The notes beneath the pieces are model-generated. The model had not been told where the DNA came from. It searched no databases and worked only from the letters and a program-made list of their open reading frames with translations. Shown one piece after another: positions 17,925 to 27,537 of a stretch of DNA of 64,000 nucleotides. A program made the position numbers and the translations under genes. Numbering within the stretch: position 1 is the first letter of the stretch; each line of letters begins with the position of its first letter. The DNA is taken from contig CP150183.1 of NCBI GenBank assembly GCA_037965595.1, forward strand, positions 744,001 to 808,000, read 5' to 3'. Origin of the DNA: Alkalihalobacillus sp. FSL W8-0930 (GTDB lineage: Bacteria > Bacillota > Bacilli > Bacillales > Bacillaceae_D).

Positions 17925-18833
17925 ATGAACACATCATCAATACAAGAAACAAAGGTAGATAAGCTGTTTAAAGGATTTGTTTATCTTTGTCTGACACTTG
18001 CTTTGATTGCCGTTTTATATCCTCTCATCTACATCATTAGTGCTTCAATTAGTAGTCCTGCATCAGTGAATAGTGGACAGATGTGGCTTTATCCCGTTGA
18101 TATTACGTTTGCCGGATATGAAATGATCTTTCAAAACAGTCAAATTTGGAGAGGGTATTTAAACACAATTTTTTATACAGTACTTGGAACGTTAATTAAC
18201 CTGCTGGTGACTATTCCTGCTGCTTATGCCCTATCACGTAAGGATTTCTTTGGGAGAGGTTTCTTTACCGGTATGTTTGTTTTAACGATGTTCTTTAGTG
18301 GTGGGTTGATTCCGACATACCTCGTAGTAAGGGACTTAGGCTTAATTGATACAGTATGGGCGATGGTCTTACCAAATGCAGCAGCTGTATGGAATATCAT
18401 TATTGCCAGAGTGTTTTTCCAATCAACAATACCAAAAGGATTGGAAGAAGCTGCAACCATTGATGGAGCCTCAAATTTTAAGATGTTCATGAAAATAATA
18501 TTACCTCTTTCTGCCCCAATCATCGCAGTTATGGCTTTGTTTTATGGTGTTGGTCATTGGAATGGTTACTTTAACGCATTAATCTACTTATCGGACCGTA
18601 ATTTGTATCCGCTTCAAATGGTACTAAGAGAAATCCTTGTCCTTAATGAGTTGTCATCAAATAATACTCAGATAACTGGCGAAATGGCAGAAGCGCTTCA
18701 TAGTAAACAACAGCTTGCTGCGATTGTGAAATACGGAGTGATGATTGTTTCTACATTGCCTATCATCATTGTATACCCTTTCTTACAACGTTTTTTTGTT
18801 AAAGGTGTAATGATAGGTTCTTTAAAAGGATGA
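17925..18833 (+). CDS. Carbohydrate ABC transporter permease (LplC/YtcP-like)
   Basis: A protein of 302 residues with six predicted helices. The YPLIYIISASIS N-terminal region and the EAA loop EEAATIDGASNFKMFMKIILP are typical of the LplC/YtcP class. The C-terminus FFVKGVMIGSLKG is also characteristic. It forms the importer with the permease 12 bases upstream. A small hairpin with a T run straddles its 3' end. Confidence 0.9.
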   Translation: MNTSSIQETKVDKLFKGFVYLCLTLALIAVLYPLIYIISASISSPASVNSGQMWLYPVDITFAGYEMIFQNSQIWRGYLNTIFYTVLGTLINLLVTIPAAYALSRKDFFGRGFFTGMFVLTMFFSGGLIPTYLVVRDLGLIDTVWAMVLPNAAAVWNIIIARVFFQSTIPKGLEEAATIDGASNFKMFMKIILPLSAPIIAVMALFYGVGHWNGYFNALIYLSDRNLYPLQMVLREILVLNELSSNNTQITGEMAEALHSKQQLAAIVKYGVMIVSTLPIIIVYPFLQRFFVKGVMIGSLKG

Positions 18834-18843
18834 GCCTTTTTTA
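18824..18843 (+). terminator. Possible weak hairpin at the permease 3' end
   Basis: AAAAGG / CCTTTT stem with a five-base loop at the stop codon, followed by more T. Too small to be a strong terminator; it could lower read-through or mark a processing point before the binding-protein gene. Confidence 0.3.
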
Positions 18844-18921
18844 AGCTAAATTGGGGGTGAGTAGGGAAAGGGCCGGTATGACTAATTAGAGTTTCACCTA
18901 AAAACGAGAGGGGTTAGTAGG

Positions 18922-20520
18922 ATGAAAAAATCGTTAGCGCTTTCCTTAACTGCAGTTGGTTGTCTAGGTTTAATAGCGGCATGTAGTTCAGATGATGCTA
19001 CTACGGATAGCTCGTCACCATCTAGTTCAGATGTTGAGATCAACAAGGAAGGTTTTCCGATTGTTGATGAAGAAATAACACTCTCATTAATGGCTCCTGG
19101 TACCGGAATGGCCGAGTGGAAGGATATGCCTACACTTACCGAGTATAGTGAGTTAACGAATATTAAATTTGATTATACTACGCCTCCGATGAGTGATTTT
19201 GGAACTAGACTCAACTTAGCTTTTGCTAGTGGAGATGTAGCCGACATTATTTATGGAGCTGGTAGTGGTAATTTAACGCCTGGTATGGAAGTAGATTACG
19301 GAAGACAAGGAATCTTAATTCCATTAGAAGACCTTATTGCCGAGTATGCACCTAATATCCAAAAACTCCTAGATGAAAATCCGGAGGTTGCTAAGTCCAT
19401 TACTACAGTGGATGGACACATCTATTCGCTTCCTGCCATTAATCAGCACCCAAACGCTGGATGGGCTGTTCCAATGTGGTACAACGGCGCTTGGCTCGAT
19501 GCATTAGATGTTGAAGAACTACCGAAAACAACAGATGAACTTTATGATTTGCTAGTTCGATTTAAAGAAGAGGATCCAAATGGAAACGGCGAAGCGGACG
19601 AGATTCCATTACTTGATGTTCAAATGAATAGCACGCGCAAAGCGTTTTTAGCTGCATTTGGCATGAAGGATTGGGGAGTAGAAGAGATTAACGGTGAGAT
19701 TCGTTATGCTCCTAGTTCCGAGAATTACAAAGAATATCTAGCATACATGAACAAGCTATATGAGGAAGGGCTACTAGATCCAGAAACCTTCTCACAATCT
19801 GATGAGCAGAAAAAGGCCAAAGGCCAAGAGAATAAATTGGGTCTATTCCCTGACTGGTTCTCTTTCTTCACAACTGGTGAAACAGAGGAAGAATCGATGA
19901 ACAATCCAATGTTTCATCCTCTATCTAGTCCAATTACGGATGAGCCACTTATTCCAATCAATCCTGGAATCTCAAGAGGAACCTTCTCTATTACGAGTTC
20001 TAATGAACATCCAGAGGCATCTATTCGCTGGGTAGACTATTTCTATTCAGAAGAAGGATCTGAGTATCTAAACAGAGGCCCAGAAGGTTATCTATATGAG
20101 ATAGATGATAGTGGCAATAAGGTTGAGTTAGATCTACCGGCAGGATATGAAAGTACAGAGGAATATCGTGGAACGTTAACTCCGGCATACGGCATTCCAA
20201 CACCAACACTTGTTATGCGCTATGCAGATGATGAAGTATCTGAGTTTGATCAGTTTTTAGATGATGAAACAGCAGAAAAGGTTGATGCATTTGGAGAAGT
20301 GCCGATTCCGTTATTGTATTTAACCAATGAAGAACAGGAAATCGTGAACACGATTGAAGTCGACCTTAAGTCATACGTTGAACAATTAGAAGCTCGATTT
20401 ATCACTGGAGTTGAGCCATTATCAAATTGGGATAACTACGTAGAGACCATTGAAAGCATGAATATTGAAAAATATGTTGAAATCTATCAAGAGGCTTACG
20501 ATCGTTGGGCAAGCAGTTAA
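18922..20520 (+). CDS. Extracellular solute-binding lipoprotein (LplA/YtcQ-like)
   Basis: A protein of 532 residues. A lipoprotein signal peptide ends in the lipobox LIAAC, so Cys21 is lipidated after cleavage; an Asp/Ser-rich tether follows. The large size (over 500 residues) and the segments HIYSLPAINQHPNAGWAVPMWYN and YYSEEGSEYLNRGPEGYLYE (partial quotes of the 530-residue family) match the LplA/YtcQ class of oligosaccharide-binding proteins, which take larger glycans than MalE-type proteins. Third gene of the importer. A stem-loop follows it, so it may be expressed at higher level than the downstream hydrolases. Confidence 0.88.
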   Translation: MKKSLALSLTAVGCLGLIAACSSDDATTDSSSPSSSDVEINKEGFPIVDEEITLSLMAPGTGMAEWKDMPTLTEYSELTNIKFDYTTPPMSDFGTRLNLAFASGDVADIIYGAGSGNLTPGMEVDYGRQGILIPLEDLIAEYAPNIQKLLDENPEVAKSITTVDGHIYSLPAINQHPNAGWAVPMWYNGAWLDALDVEELPKTTDELYDLLVRFKEEDPNGNGEADEIPLLDVQMNSTRKAFLAAFGMKDWGVEEINGEIRYAPSSENYKEYLAYMNKLYEEGLLDPETFSQSDEQKKAKGQENKLGLFPDWFSFFTTGETEEESMNNPMFHPLSSPITDEPLIPINPGISRGTFSITSSNEHPEASIRWVDYFYSEEGSEYLNRGPEGYLYEIDDSGNKVELDLPAGYESTEEYRGTLTPAYGIPTPTLVMRYADDEVSEFDQFLDDETAEKVDAFGEVPIPLLYLTNEEQEIVNTIEVDLKSYVEQLEARFITGVEPLSNWDNYVETIESMNIEKYVEIYQEAYDRWASS

Positions 20521-20532
20521 TTTGATGAGAGG

Positions 20533-20575
20533 AAGCTCGTATCATACTTGAAGTTAAGTAGAATACGAGCTTTTT
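20533..20575 (+). terminator. Intercistronic terminator/attenuator after the binding protein gene
   Basis: AAGCTCGTAT (20533-20542) pairs with ATACGAGCTT (20563-20572), with an inner TACTT/AAGTA stem, followed by TTT. It lies between the transporter genes and the hydrolase genes and would partly uncouple their expression. Confidence 0.7.
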
Positions 20576-20602
20576 CCAATTGAATTTAAGAAGGAGGATT
20601 AT

Positions 20603-21973
20603 ATGAATAAAGAAGAACAGTCTTTCAAAATAGATGAAGGTGTTCATTCTTATACAAATGAACACAGATGGGTGAAGCCGCAGGAGAAAGCTCTTCTAGA
20701 ACAAATCGAATGGTTTAAGGATCAAAAACTAGGAATTATGATGCATTGGGGACCCTACTCTCAACTAGGTGTTGTTGAATCGTGGGCGTTAAGTGACGAG
20801 GATGCAGAGTGGTCAAGAGATGAGATTGATTGGGAATCAAATAGCGAAGTATTTAAGCAACAGTATGTGAGTCTAAACAAAACATTTAACCCGGTTCGGT
20901 TTGAACCAGAGAAGTGGGCTGATGTCGCAAGTGAAAACGGCTTTAAATATTTAGTGTTCACAACAAAGCATCATGATGGATTCGCCATGTGGGATACGCA
21001 AACAACAGAGTACAAGATTACAGGAAGCGAGTGTCCATTTCATACACACCCTAAAGCAGATATTTGTAAGGAACTCTTTGATGCCTTTAGAGCAAAGGGT
21101 CTTCCGATCTCTGCTTATTTTTCAAAAGCTGACTGGCATGTACCAACCTATTGGGCCAAGGACATGCAAAGAGGGACACATATGTGGCGTGGACCCAGTT
21201 ATAACCCATTAGAGCATCAAGAGCTATGGGAAGATTTTGTCCAGTTTACTCATGAGCAAATGAACGAATTGTTAACAAGCTACGGAAGAATTGAAGTCTT
21301 GTGGCTAGACGCAGGGTGGGTCTCTGCTGACAATAACCAGGATATCCGGTTAGGTGAAGTGGTAGAACGCGCGAGAGAAACGCAGCCTTGGTTACTTGCT
21401 GCTGATCGAACGGTAGGTGGTACGTATGAGAACATCATTACTCCTGAACAAATCGTTCCATCAGAGGTGATGCATGTACCGTGGGAAGCATGTATCACAA
21501 TGGGAAGTGCGTTCTCTTTTCGATATGAGGATACCTATAAATCAGGGAGAGAGCTTGTTCACTTATTGTTAGAAGTTGTTGCAAAAGGAGGAAATCTGGC
21601 CCTTAACGTAGCACCACAGCCAGATGGAAGACTGCCACGAGGAGCCTTATCCAGTATGAATGAGCTTGGATTCTGGTTATCTACTTACGGGGAAGGAATC
21701 TATGGGACTAGACCAGTAGCACCTTACTTCAAAGATGGATTTGCGTTTACGCAGAAGGGAAGCGCAATCTATGCCTTTTATTTGCAGAATGAAAAAGAGC
21801 CTACTACAGAAGAGTTCATCCTTCCTTATTTTAATGAAGTACAGCATGTAGAACTCATATATCCGAATCTGGCCCTTCCATTTAAGCAAACGAGTGAAGG
21901 AATTCATCTGAACCTACCTTCAGACACAAAAGAATTGGATAAATCTTATGCATATGCCTTCAAATTAACGTAA
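20603..21973 (+). CDS. Alpha-L-fucosidase, GH29 (first copy)
   Basis: A protein of 456 residues without signal peptide. GH29 motifs in order: MHWGPYS, FTTKHHDGFAMWD, SAYFSKADWH and the nucleophile strand VLWLDAGWV with Asp236. The GGNLALNVAP stretch completes the barrel, and a small C-terminal beta domain follows. GH29 enzymes release alpha-linked L-fucose with retention. Cytoplasmic location implies action on an imported oligosaccharide. AAGAAGGAGG gives a strong start at 20603. It is 32 bases before the GH38 gene. A second GH29 member is at 36186 and is clearly divergent. Confidence 0.88.
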   Translation: MNKEEQSFKIDEGVHSYTNEHRWVKPQEKALLEQIEWFKDQKLGIMMHWGPYSQLGVVESWALSDEDAEWSRDEIDWESNSEVFKQQYVSLNKTFNPVRFEPEKWADVASENGFKYLVFTTKHHDGFAMWDTQTTEYKITGSECPFHTHPKADICKELFDAFRAKGLPISAYFSKADWHVPTYWAKDMQRGTHMWRGPSYNPLEHQELWEDFVQFTHEQMNELLTSYGRIEVLWLDAGWVSADNNQDIRLGEVVERARETQPWLLAADRTVGGTYENIITPEQIVPSEVMHVPWEACITMGSAFSFRYEDTYKSGRELVHLLLEVVAKGGNLALNVAPQPDGRLPRGALSSMNELGFWLSTYGEGIYGTRPVAPYFKDGFAFTQKGSAIYAFYLQNEKEPTTEEFILPYFNEVQHVELIYPNLALPFKQTSEGIHLNLPSDTKELDKSYAYAFKLT

Positions 21974-22004
21974 CGATACAACATGAGAAGAGGAGCTGTT
22001 TCTT

Positions 22005-25000
22005 GTGCAACAAATAAGAAGATGTATTCAGTATGTCGGTGCGCTAGTTAATACCCGAACAGAGAAAACAGAAGACTGGAAAGCAACGCGTGCTTATTAT
22101 AAACAACCTGGAGAATATGAGTTTAAGGATCCAAACCCATTTACGATAAAAGTGGGGGATAAGCTAATTGAATCGGGGGAGACCCTATTTATAGAGAATG
22201 AACTCACTGCTCCGCCATCATTTGATGGAGAGTATGGCATTGAATTTAAAGTGGGGCAACATGGAATTCCGACCAATCATGAAGGGTTAGTTTACCTGAA
22301 CGGGGTTCCTTATCACGGCATTGATCGAAATCGTAGCTATATTCCTTTACCAAAACAAAAATCATATCATTTAAATATTGAGCTTTTTAATCCTACAGCT
22401 CAAGTAGTGGATCAGCTTAATTTTCAAAATGAACCTGCAGAATTCGATCCTGCTCCACTTTATTTGTTAGAAAGTAAATGGGTACAACCAAATAAAGCAC
22501 TTGAGGATTTATATTACACAATGAAAGTATATTATGAGTCTGCCATGTTACTTCCCGATGAGGGGTTAACAAAACAAACATTGCTAGGCGAGTTAATGAA
22601 ATTAAATGACTGGATTCAAAACACTTCAAAGGAAAACTTACTACATCAGCCAAAATTAATTGAAGAACAGAAAAAGAACTTTCTTCAGTCTATTAAAACA
22701 TTAGATTTAAATGACCGTGGGACGATGCATATGGTCGGTCAGTCCCATATTGACTTAGCCTGGTTATGGCCAATGAAGGAAGCGGTGCGAAAAACAAGTC
22801 GTACCTTTTCAACTATGAGCACGCTGCTTGATCAATATAGCAACTTTACATATGCCCAAAGTCAGCCACAAGCCTATGAATATGTTAAGACCTACTTTCC
22901 GGAGCTCTATAAACGTGTGAAAAAACATGTGGAAGATGGCCGGTGGGAAATTGTCGGTGGAATGTGGGTAGAGCCAGATTTAAATATTCCTTCCGGTGAA
23001 TCATTGGTGCGTCAGCTCATCTATGGGATGGAGTTTTTTAAGGATGAATTTAATGTAAGACCAACAATTGAATGGTTGCCAGATACATTTGGCTATTGCG
23101 CATCACTTCCTCAACTGCTAAAGAAATCAGGTATGAATTACTTTATGACAACAAAAATGAACTGGAATGATACGAACCCATTCCCATACGATTTGTTTCA
23201 TTGGGAGGGCATTGATGGCACTTCCATTCTTTCTTACCTAAATCATGGAATTAACGAATATACTCACCCAAAAGAAATAAAAGAACACTGGGATAGCTTT
23301 AAGCAGAAGAACGAACTCCCTGAACAAATGCTTTTATACGGGCACGGTGACGGTGGAGGTGGAGTAACAAAAGAAATGCTTGAGTACGTCAAGCGTTCTG
23401 ACAATCTACCTGGATTACCCTTACAAATAAATAGTTCGGCTCGCGAATTTTTTAATAGAGCTGAGGAAGTGAGTTCTAGTCTACCAAAATGGGTAGGAGA
23501 CCTATATCTAGAATTACATCGTGGAACGTATACGACTCATGCGAAGAATAAACGCTGGAACCGGAAAGCGGAAGTCTTGTATCGAGAGGCTGAAATATGG
23601 TCCATTTTAGCACCAGTAGCTATTTGTAAAGATGACGCAAGAACATTAAAAGAAGGCTGGAAGCTTCTATTATTCAATCAATTCCACGACATTATCCCGG
23701 GTACATCGATCCCGGAGGTATACGTGAAATCAGAGGAAGATTATAAAGAAGTCTTCTCTATTGGTCAAGAAGTAAAAGATGAAGCTATGTCCAATATTGC
23801 CAAGGAAATGAATACGGAGGGAGAAGGACAGCCGTATGTATTGTTCAATAGTTTATCTTGGGACCGAGACGAGGTCATTGAACTAAGAGGGGGAAGAGAG
23901 CTTTTAAATCTTTCAGTTTACGATGAAAACGATCAAGTTTTAAAAAGTGATCTGGTTTTTAAAAGCGAGGATGACATTCAATTATCATTTGTTGCTTTAA
24001 AGATTCCACAGATGGGCTACAAAACAGTGTGGTTACGCTCTACTCAAAACAAACTAACAAATGATGATCATTCTTCTGTCTTTAATGGAAGTTGGGAAAC
24101 ATCATATTACCGGATTGAATGGAACGCTAATGGTGAAATTTCTAGATTATATGATAAATCAGCGAGTAGAGAGGTTCTCCTAAAAGGAGAGCTAGCAAAC
24201 CAGTTCCAGCTGTTTCATGACCAACCAACGTATTGGGATGCTTGGGATATTGATCCTAATTTCAATAGTCAAGAAGCTAACAAGCCAAAGCTACGTTCCG
24301 TTGAGGTAGCACTTAAAGGGGAAACTAAGGATGTGCTACGTTTCCACTGGACCGTTTCTGGATCTAACATCTGGCAGGACGTCATCTTTTATCATCATTC
24401 ATCAAGAATTGATTTTCAAACAAAGGTTGAATGGAAAGAAACACATAAGCTTTTGAAGGTTGCTTTTCCTGTTGATATTCAAACGACAAAAGCGACATAT
24501 GAAATCCCGTTTGGAGCTATTGAACGAGCAACACATACAAATACTAGTTGGGAGCATGCACAATTTGAGGTGTGTGGTCACAGGTTTGCAGATTTGTCCG
24601 AAGGAGCCTATGGCGTAAGTCTCTTAAATGATTGTAAGTATGGCTACGATGTGAAAGGGAAAACAATACGTCTTTCACTTCTGAGAGCACCTAAATGGCC
24701 AGATCCAACAGCAGACCAAGGAGAACACCACTTTACGTATTCGCTTTGTCCTCATCAGGGAAATTGGATTGAAGCAAACGTGACAAGAAAGGGATATGAG
24801 CTCAATCATCCCATATCAATCTATCACACAGATTGTCATAAGGGTTCTTTACCATCACAAAAAAGCTTCATTCAAACGGATACTACTCATGGAATTATCG
24901 ATACAGTGAAACAATCTGAAAACGGAAAAGGGATCGCGTTAAGACTTTATGAGTCTAGTGGGAGTAGAGAATCGTTTACAATTCACTCTGATTTCTTAGA

Positions 25001-25106
25001 AGGAAAAGCATATGAAACGAATTTGTTGGAAGAGAAGCCACAAGAAATAATATCAGATCGCTATTCCTTAGCACCGTTTGAAGTGAAAACCGTTGTATTT
25101 GAATAA
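22005..25106 (+). CDS. Alpha-mannosidase, GH38
   Basis: A protein of 1033 residues with the full GH38 layout: an N-terminal beta region, the catalytic domain beginning GQSHIDLAWLWP (zinc ligands His248 and Asp250), and the nucleophile strand EWLPDTFGY with Asp360. FNQFHDIIPGTSIPEVY follows (further zinc ligand His), then the large C-terminal beta-sandwich domains. GH38 enzymes remove alpha-linked mannose with retention, often with broad linkage range in Bacillaceae. No signal peptide. Start GTG 22005 follows AGGAG at 21991-21995. It lies between a GH29 and a GH3 gene in the glycan operon. Confidence 0.92.
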   Translation: MQQIRRCIQYVGALVNTRTEKTEDWKATRAYYKQPGEYEFKDPNPFTIKVGDKLIESGETLFIENELTAPPSFDGEYGIEFKVGQHGIPTNHEGLVYLNGVPYHGIDRNRSYIPLPKQKSYHLNIELFNPTAQVVDQLNFQNEPAEFDPAPLYLLESKWVQPNKALEDLYYTMKVYYESAMLLPDEGLTKQTLLGELMKLNDWIQNTSKENLLHQPKLIEEQKKNFLQSIKTLDLNDRGTMHMVGQSHIDLAWLWPMKEAVRKTSRTFSTMSTLLDQYSNFTYAQSQPQAYEYVKTYFPELYKRVKKHVEDGRWEIVGGMWVEPDLNIPSGESLVRQLIYGMEFFKDEFNVRPTIEWLPDTFGYCASLPQLLKKSGMNYFMTTKMNWNDTNPFPYDLFHWEGIDGTSILSYLNHGINEYTHPKEIKEHWDSFKQKNELPEQMLLYGHGDGGGGVTKEMLEYVKRSDNLPGLPLQINSSAREFFNRAEEVSSSLPKWVGDLYLELHRGTYTTHAKNKRWNRKAEVLYREAEIWSILAPVAICKDDARTLKEGWKLLLFNQFHDIIPGTSIPEVYVKSEEDYKEVFSIGQEVKDEAMSNIAKEMNTEGEGQPYVLFNSLSWDRDEVIELRGGRELLNLSVYDENDQVLKSDLVFKSEDDIQLSFVALKIPQMGYKTVWLRSTQNKLTNDDHSSVFNGSWETSYYRIEWNANGEISRLYDKSASREVLLKGELANQFQLFHDQPTYWDAWDIDPNFNSQEANKPKLRSVEVALKGETKDVLRFHWTVSGSNIWQDVIFYHHSSRIDFQTKVEWKETHKLLKVAFPVDIQTTKATYEIPFGAIERATHTNTSWEHAQFEVCGHRFADLSEGAYGVSLLNDCKYGYDVKGKTIRLSLLRAPKWPDPTADQGEHHFTYSLCPHQGNWIEANVTRKGYELNHPISIYHTDCHKGSLPSQKSFIQTDTTHGIIDTVKQSENGKGIALRLYESSGSRESFTIHSDFLEGKAYETNLLEEKPQEIISDRYSLAPFEVKTVVFE

Positions 25107-25135
25107 CTACCTTTTGAAGCAGAGGTGAATAGAAA

Positions 25136-27427
25136 ATGAAGTATAAAGATAGTCGTTTACCAATCAATGAACGCGTTGAAGACTTATTGGAGCATATGAC
25201 GTTGGAGGAAAAGGTAGGACAGCTGAATCAAAAGATGTATGGTTGGGATGCTTATAGGAAAACAGAAAACGGCATTGAATTAACAGAAGCATTTAAAGAG
25301 CATGTAGCCCTAGGGAAAGGGATGGGCGCATTGTACGGTCTGTTTCGATCAGATCCTTGGTCAGCTGTAACCTATGAGAATGGCATTCCTACAGAAGATA
25401 ATGTGAAGGTTTCTAATATGATCCAGCAGTACGTTAAAGAACATACAAGACTTGGTATACCAGTATTACTTTCAGAAGAGTGTCCACATGGACATCAGGC
25501 TTTAGATGGAACAGTGATTCCAACAAACATAGGAGTTGGATCTACATGGAATCCCGAACTGATGGAACAGGCTTACCAACATGTGGCTTTAGAGATTCAA
25601 TCAAGAGGAGCGCACATTGGATTAATTTCAACTTTAGATTTGCTAAGAGATCCACGATGGGGTCGATCTGAGGAATGCTATAGTGAAGACCCTTATTTAG
25701 CTTCTAAAATGACAACGGCAGCTGTTACAGGACTTCAAGGAAGAACTGATAAAGAGGAATACCCTAGAATCGCAGCCGTTTTAAAGCATTTCGCTGCTCA
25801 AGGAGCTGGTGAAGGTGGATTAAACGCAGGAACAGTTGCGATCGGTGAACGAGAACTACGCGAAATCCATTTGTCTGGTATGAAGGCGGGGGTAGAGGCA
25901 GGAGCTTTAGGGTGTATGGCTGCCTATAATGAGATTGATGGAGTTCCTTGTCATGCCAATGCTAGATTGCTTACAGAGATCCTTCGTGAGGAATGGGGTT
26001 TTAAAGGGATTGTCATGGCTGATGGAACAGCTGTAGACCGATTAAATCTGATGACTGGGAGCTATGAGAAATCGGGTGCGTTAGCTCTCCAGTCTGGGGT
26101 CGATTTAAGTCTTTGGGATGTTTCTTTTACTCAATTAGCAGGTGCTGTGAAGAGAGGTTTTGTCGAGGAACAATATGTTGATGAAGCGGTACGCAGAGTA
26201 TTAACCTTGAAGTTTTCTCTAGGGTTGATGGATCAAACATTCTCTGAGACGAACAACACAAAGGTAGTGGTAGGAAGTGATGAATTTAAAAAGGTGAACC
26301 TGCAAGTAGCTCGTGAATCGATTGTTCTGTTAAAGAACCAAGATCAGATTTTACCATTAAACCGAAAAACGAAAAAAATAGCTGTCGTTGGGCCAAATGC
26401 AGATCAAATCTATCACCAGCTAGGAGACTATACGGCCATTCAAGCTCCAAACAAAGGAAAAACAATCTTAGAAGGAATCTTTAATCAAAGTGAAGGTAAT
26501 GTTTCCTATGCAAAAGGCTGTAGTGTAAGGGGAACGTCTGAAGAAGGCTTTGAAGAAGCGATTCAACTTGCAAGGGAAGCTGATGTGGTGGTAGCAGTCA
26601 TTGGGGGCAGTAGTGCTAGAAATTTTGACATCAATTTCGATATCAACGGTGCAGCCATTGTATCGGGGAACCCCTCAGATATGGATTGTGGAGAGGGGGT
26701 TGATGTTGCAGATCTTACGCTAGGAGGGTTACAGGAGAGATTGATTTATGAACTTTCCCAAACTGGTACGCCAGTTATTGCCGTGTTAATACAAGGGAGA
26801 CCTCATGCGATTACTCCAATTCTAGAGCATTGCCAGGCGATCATTTGTGGGTGGTATCCAGGTCAAGAAGGTGGAACGGCAATCAGTGAAGTGATATTTG
26901 GAGATGTCAATCCAAGTGGGAAATTATCTGTTTCTATACCACGGTCAAGCGCTCAGCTGCCTGTTTACTATAATGCTAAGGAACAGAGTAGCCAGCTTAG
27001 GTATCTTGACATGGAGCGTGCGCCACTCTTTTCATTTGGGTATGGGCTCAGCTATACAACGTTTGACTATCAACTGGCTTACTTGTCCAAAGAAAAAATT
27101 ACTGTTAATGAACTTAACAACGGAAAACGTATTTTCATTTATATTGATATAATAAACACTGGATCGGTAGATGGAGCTGAAGTAGTTCAGCTATATATTA
27201 GAGATGTAGAAGCAACTGTGACTAGAAGAACAAAAGTCTTAAGAGGGTTTAAGAAACTCATGCTCTCACCAGGCGAAAGGAAAACGGTCTCTTTAGATAT
27301 AGGCAAAGAAGATTTGTCTTTATGGAATCACCAAATGAAAGAAGTAATAGAGCCTGGTGTTTTCCATGTAATGGTTGGTGGAAGCTTAGAGTCAACTACT
27401 CAACTTGAACTTACAGTCGTAGAGTGA
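25136..27427 (+). CDS. GH3 beta-glycosidase
   Basis: A protein of 763 residues with three GH3 parts: an N-terminal barrel (about 1-340), a sandwich domain (about 370-590) and a fibronectin-III-like C-terminal domain (about 655-760). The nucleophile strand is GFKGIVMADGTAV with Asp296; LKHFAAQGAGEGG is the Lys-His motif. The arrangement is that of beta-glucosidases/beta-xylosidases, not of NagZ-type hexosaminidases, which lack the last domain. Specificity in this mannose/fucose locus is open. No signal peptide. Last gene before the regulator. Confidence 0.88.
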   Translation: MKYKDSRLPINERVEDLLEHMTLEEKVGQLNQKMYGWDAYRKTENGIELTEAFKEHVALGKGMGALYGLFRSDPWSAVTYENGIPTEDNVKVSNMIQQYVKEHTRLGIPVLLSEECPHGHQALDGTVIPTNIGVGSTWNPELMEQAYQHVALEIQSRGAHIGLISTLDLLRDPRWGRSEECYSEDPYLASKMTTAAVTGLQGRTDKEEYPRIAAVLKHFAAQGAGEGGLNAGTVAIGERELREIHLSGMKAGVEAGALGCMAAYNEIDGVPCHANARLLTEILREEWGFKGIVMADGTAVDRLNLMTGSYEKSGALALQSGVDLSLWDVSFTQLAGAVKRGFVEEQYVDEAVRRVLTLKFSLGLMDQTFSETNNTKVVVGSDEFKKVNLQVARESIVLLKNQDQILPLNRKTKKIAVVGPNADQIYHQLGDYTAIQAPNKGKTILEGIFNQSEGNVSYAKGCSVRGTSEEGFEEAIQLAREADVVVAVIGGSSARNFDINFDINGAAIVSGNPSDMDCGEGVDVADLTLGGLQERLIYELSQTGTPVIAVLIQGRPHAITPILEHCQAIICGWYPGQEGGTAISEVIFGDVNPSGKLSVSIPRSSAQLPVYYNAKEQSSQLRYLDMERAPLFSFGYGLSYTTFDYQLAYLSKEKITVNELNNGKRIFIYIDIINTGSVDGAEVVQLYIRDVEATVTRRTKVLRGFKKLMLSPGERKTVSLDIGKEDLSLWNHQMKEVIEPGVFHVMVGGSLESTTQLELTVVE

Positions 27428-27435
27428 CAAAAAAG

Positions 27436-27488
27436 TTCAAAAATTAATCGGAAAGAGGTATACTTAATACTATATGTAAGGGTTTTCA
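27436..27488 (+). promoter_or_regulatory. Promoter and cre-like site of the AraC-type regulator gene
   Basis: TTCAAA (27436-27441), 17 bases, TATACT (27459-27464) form a reasonable sigma-A promoter. ATGTAAGGGTTTTCA (27474-27488) matches the cre consensus except for the central C, and falls just downstream of the -10 where a bound CcpA would block transcription. The regulator gene seems to have its own glucose-repressed promoter. Confidence 0.55.
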
Positions 27489-27537
27489 TTAATAGGATAT
27501 TGTTTTTTTTAGCTAATCACTGGTAGGAGGGGAAAGG